Part shown: piece after piece, positions 63,627 to 64,000 of the stretch
Layout: each line of letters opens with the position of its first letter
Numbering within the stretch: the first letter of the stretch is position 1
Source of the DNA: Lachnospiraceae bacterium
Lineage (GTDB): Bacteria > Bacillota > Clostridia > Lachnospirales > Lachnospiraceae
Length of the DNA: 64,000 nt
Reading direction: 5' to 3'
Assembly: GCA_028689655.1 (NCBI GenBank)
Contig: JAQVCT010000001.1
Location: 248,001-312,000, forward strand
Program-made: the position numbers and the translations under genes
Notes under the pieces: generated by a model
Database searches by the model: none
What the model was told of the DNA's origin: nothing
The model's input: only the letters and a program-made list of their open reading frames with translations

Positions 63627-64000
63627 TTATTCAACATCCTGCAAAGCTTTGTAATCTTCTTCGCCGGTACGGACTTTTACTACTTTTAATACGTTGTATA
63701 CGAAGATCTTACCATCACCAATGTGCCCTGTATATAATGCTTTCTTGGCAGCTTCGACTACTGTCTCCACCGGAATCTTACTTACAATGACTTCCACTTT
63801 GATCTTAGGAAGCAAGGTCGCATCCATCTCAACGCCACGGTAATATTCTCCGGCACCTTTCTGGATACCACAGCCCATGACCTGGGTGACCGTCATACCT
63901 GTCACGCCAAGATCATTCATGGCTTTCTTCAATGTATCAAATCTGGCAAGCTTCGCAATGATGGTAATCTTATGCATGCCCGTGTTGAAAATAGGAACAC
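63627..64000 (-). CDS. P-II nitrogen regulatory domain, possibly the C-terminus of an ammonium transporter
   Basis: Residues from MHKITIIAKL onward (116 codons, from 63977) form a P-II/GlnB domain: T-loop CGIQKGAGEYYRGVEM, B-loop TGHIGDGKIFVYNV and C-terminal VRTGEED. The Tyr uridylylated in E. coli GlnB is replaced by Met (GVEM for GAEY), so regulation is probably by ATP/ADP and 2-oxoglutarate only. There is no ribosome site before the ATG at 63977, and the frame stays open to the window edge (VPIFNTG before MHK). I therefore read it as the end of a longer protein, likely an Amt-P-II fusion known in Clostridia; a stand-alone GlnB starting at 63977 is the alternative. Confidence 0.85.
   Translation of the reverse strand, partial: VPIFNTGMHKITIIAKLARFDTLKKAMNDLGVTGMTVTQVMGCGIQKGAGEYYRGVEMDATLLPKIKVEVIVSKIPVETVVEAAKKALYTGHIGDGKIFVYNVLKVVKVRTGEEDYKALQDVE

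Overview
The window looks like a chromosomal segment of a low-GC Gram-positive gut anaerobe of the Clostridia, most likely Lachnospiraceae. The reasons are the HrcA/CIRCE-controlled hrcA-grpE-dnaK order, AAGGAGG-type ribosome sites, a DUF6465 protein, BmpA-type nucleoside transport, YesM/YesN pairs, GH3 and GH65 enzymes and a P-II protein typical of that family. No species is claimed. No rRNA, tRNA, CRISPR array, phage or transposase gene was seen. Many starts were moved inward from the longest reading frame to the codon preceded by a good ribosome binding site.

Layout. 1-2.9 kb: heat-shock operon hrcA-grpE-dnaK behind a perfect CIRCE. 3-12.9 kb: phosphate block, with a Na/Pi cotransporter-phoB-phoR operon and pstS-pstC-pstA-pstB-phoU, each preceded by TTTACA-type Pho boxes. 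12.9-23.1 kb: a seven-gene operon bmpA-ATPase-permease-permease-GH3-rbsD-rbsK, read as uptake and cleavage of ribosides to ribose 5-phosphate, facing a LacI regulator with two operators 171 bp apart. 23.2-28.3 kb: uppP, a GntR regulator and an ADP-ribosylglycohydrolase-PfkB kinase-PnuC operon suited to nicotinamide riboside or ADP-ribose salvage. 28.3-34.3 kb: an aminotransferase, a hybrid sensor kinase with two solute-binding domains, and a second LacI. 34.5-36 kb: a Lon-like AAA+ protein without a protease domain. 36.3-47.5 kb: a carbohydrate operon YesN-YesM-binding protein-two permeases-(PIG-L deacetylase fused to GH65 phosphorylase)-HAD phosphatase. 47.7-54 kb: a hypothetical protein, a Cof phosphatase, a GGDEF cyclase, an SGNH hydrolase, an MGMT-like protein and an XRE-HipA-like pair followed by a 6-bp tandem repeat. 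54.4-63.4 kb: a secreted DUF5722 protein, a giant GLUG/coiled-coil surface protein coupled to an RND/MMPL exporter, and a divergent TetR. The right edge holds a P-II domain, probably the C-terminus of an ammonium transporter.

The most unusual aspect is how much intergenic DNA is structured repeat. At least four families recur. One is a palindromic array whose linkers (CAGGAA and TGACGT(T/A)AATATG) are kept while its stems change, with paired substitutions in one tandem pair. One is a 153-bp element with terminal inverted repeats, placed just after stop codons, one end of which supplies the last codons of a sensor kinase. One is a hairpin found just upstream of three genes, two of them behind Pho boxes. 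One is a modular multi-hairpin element after plus-strand genes. The strongest protein-level novelties are the PIG-L-GH65 fusion, the Lon-like ATPase and the GLUG-RND pair.
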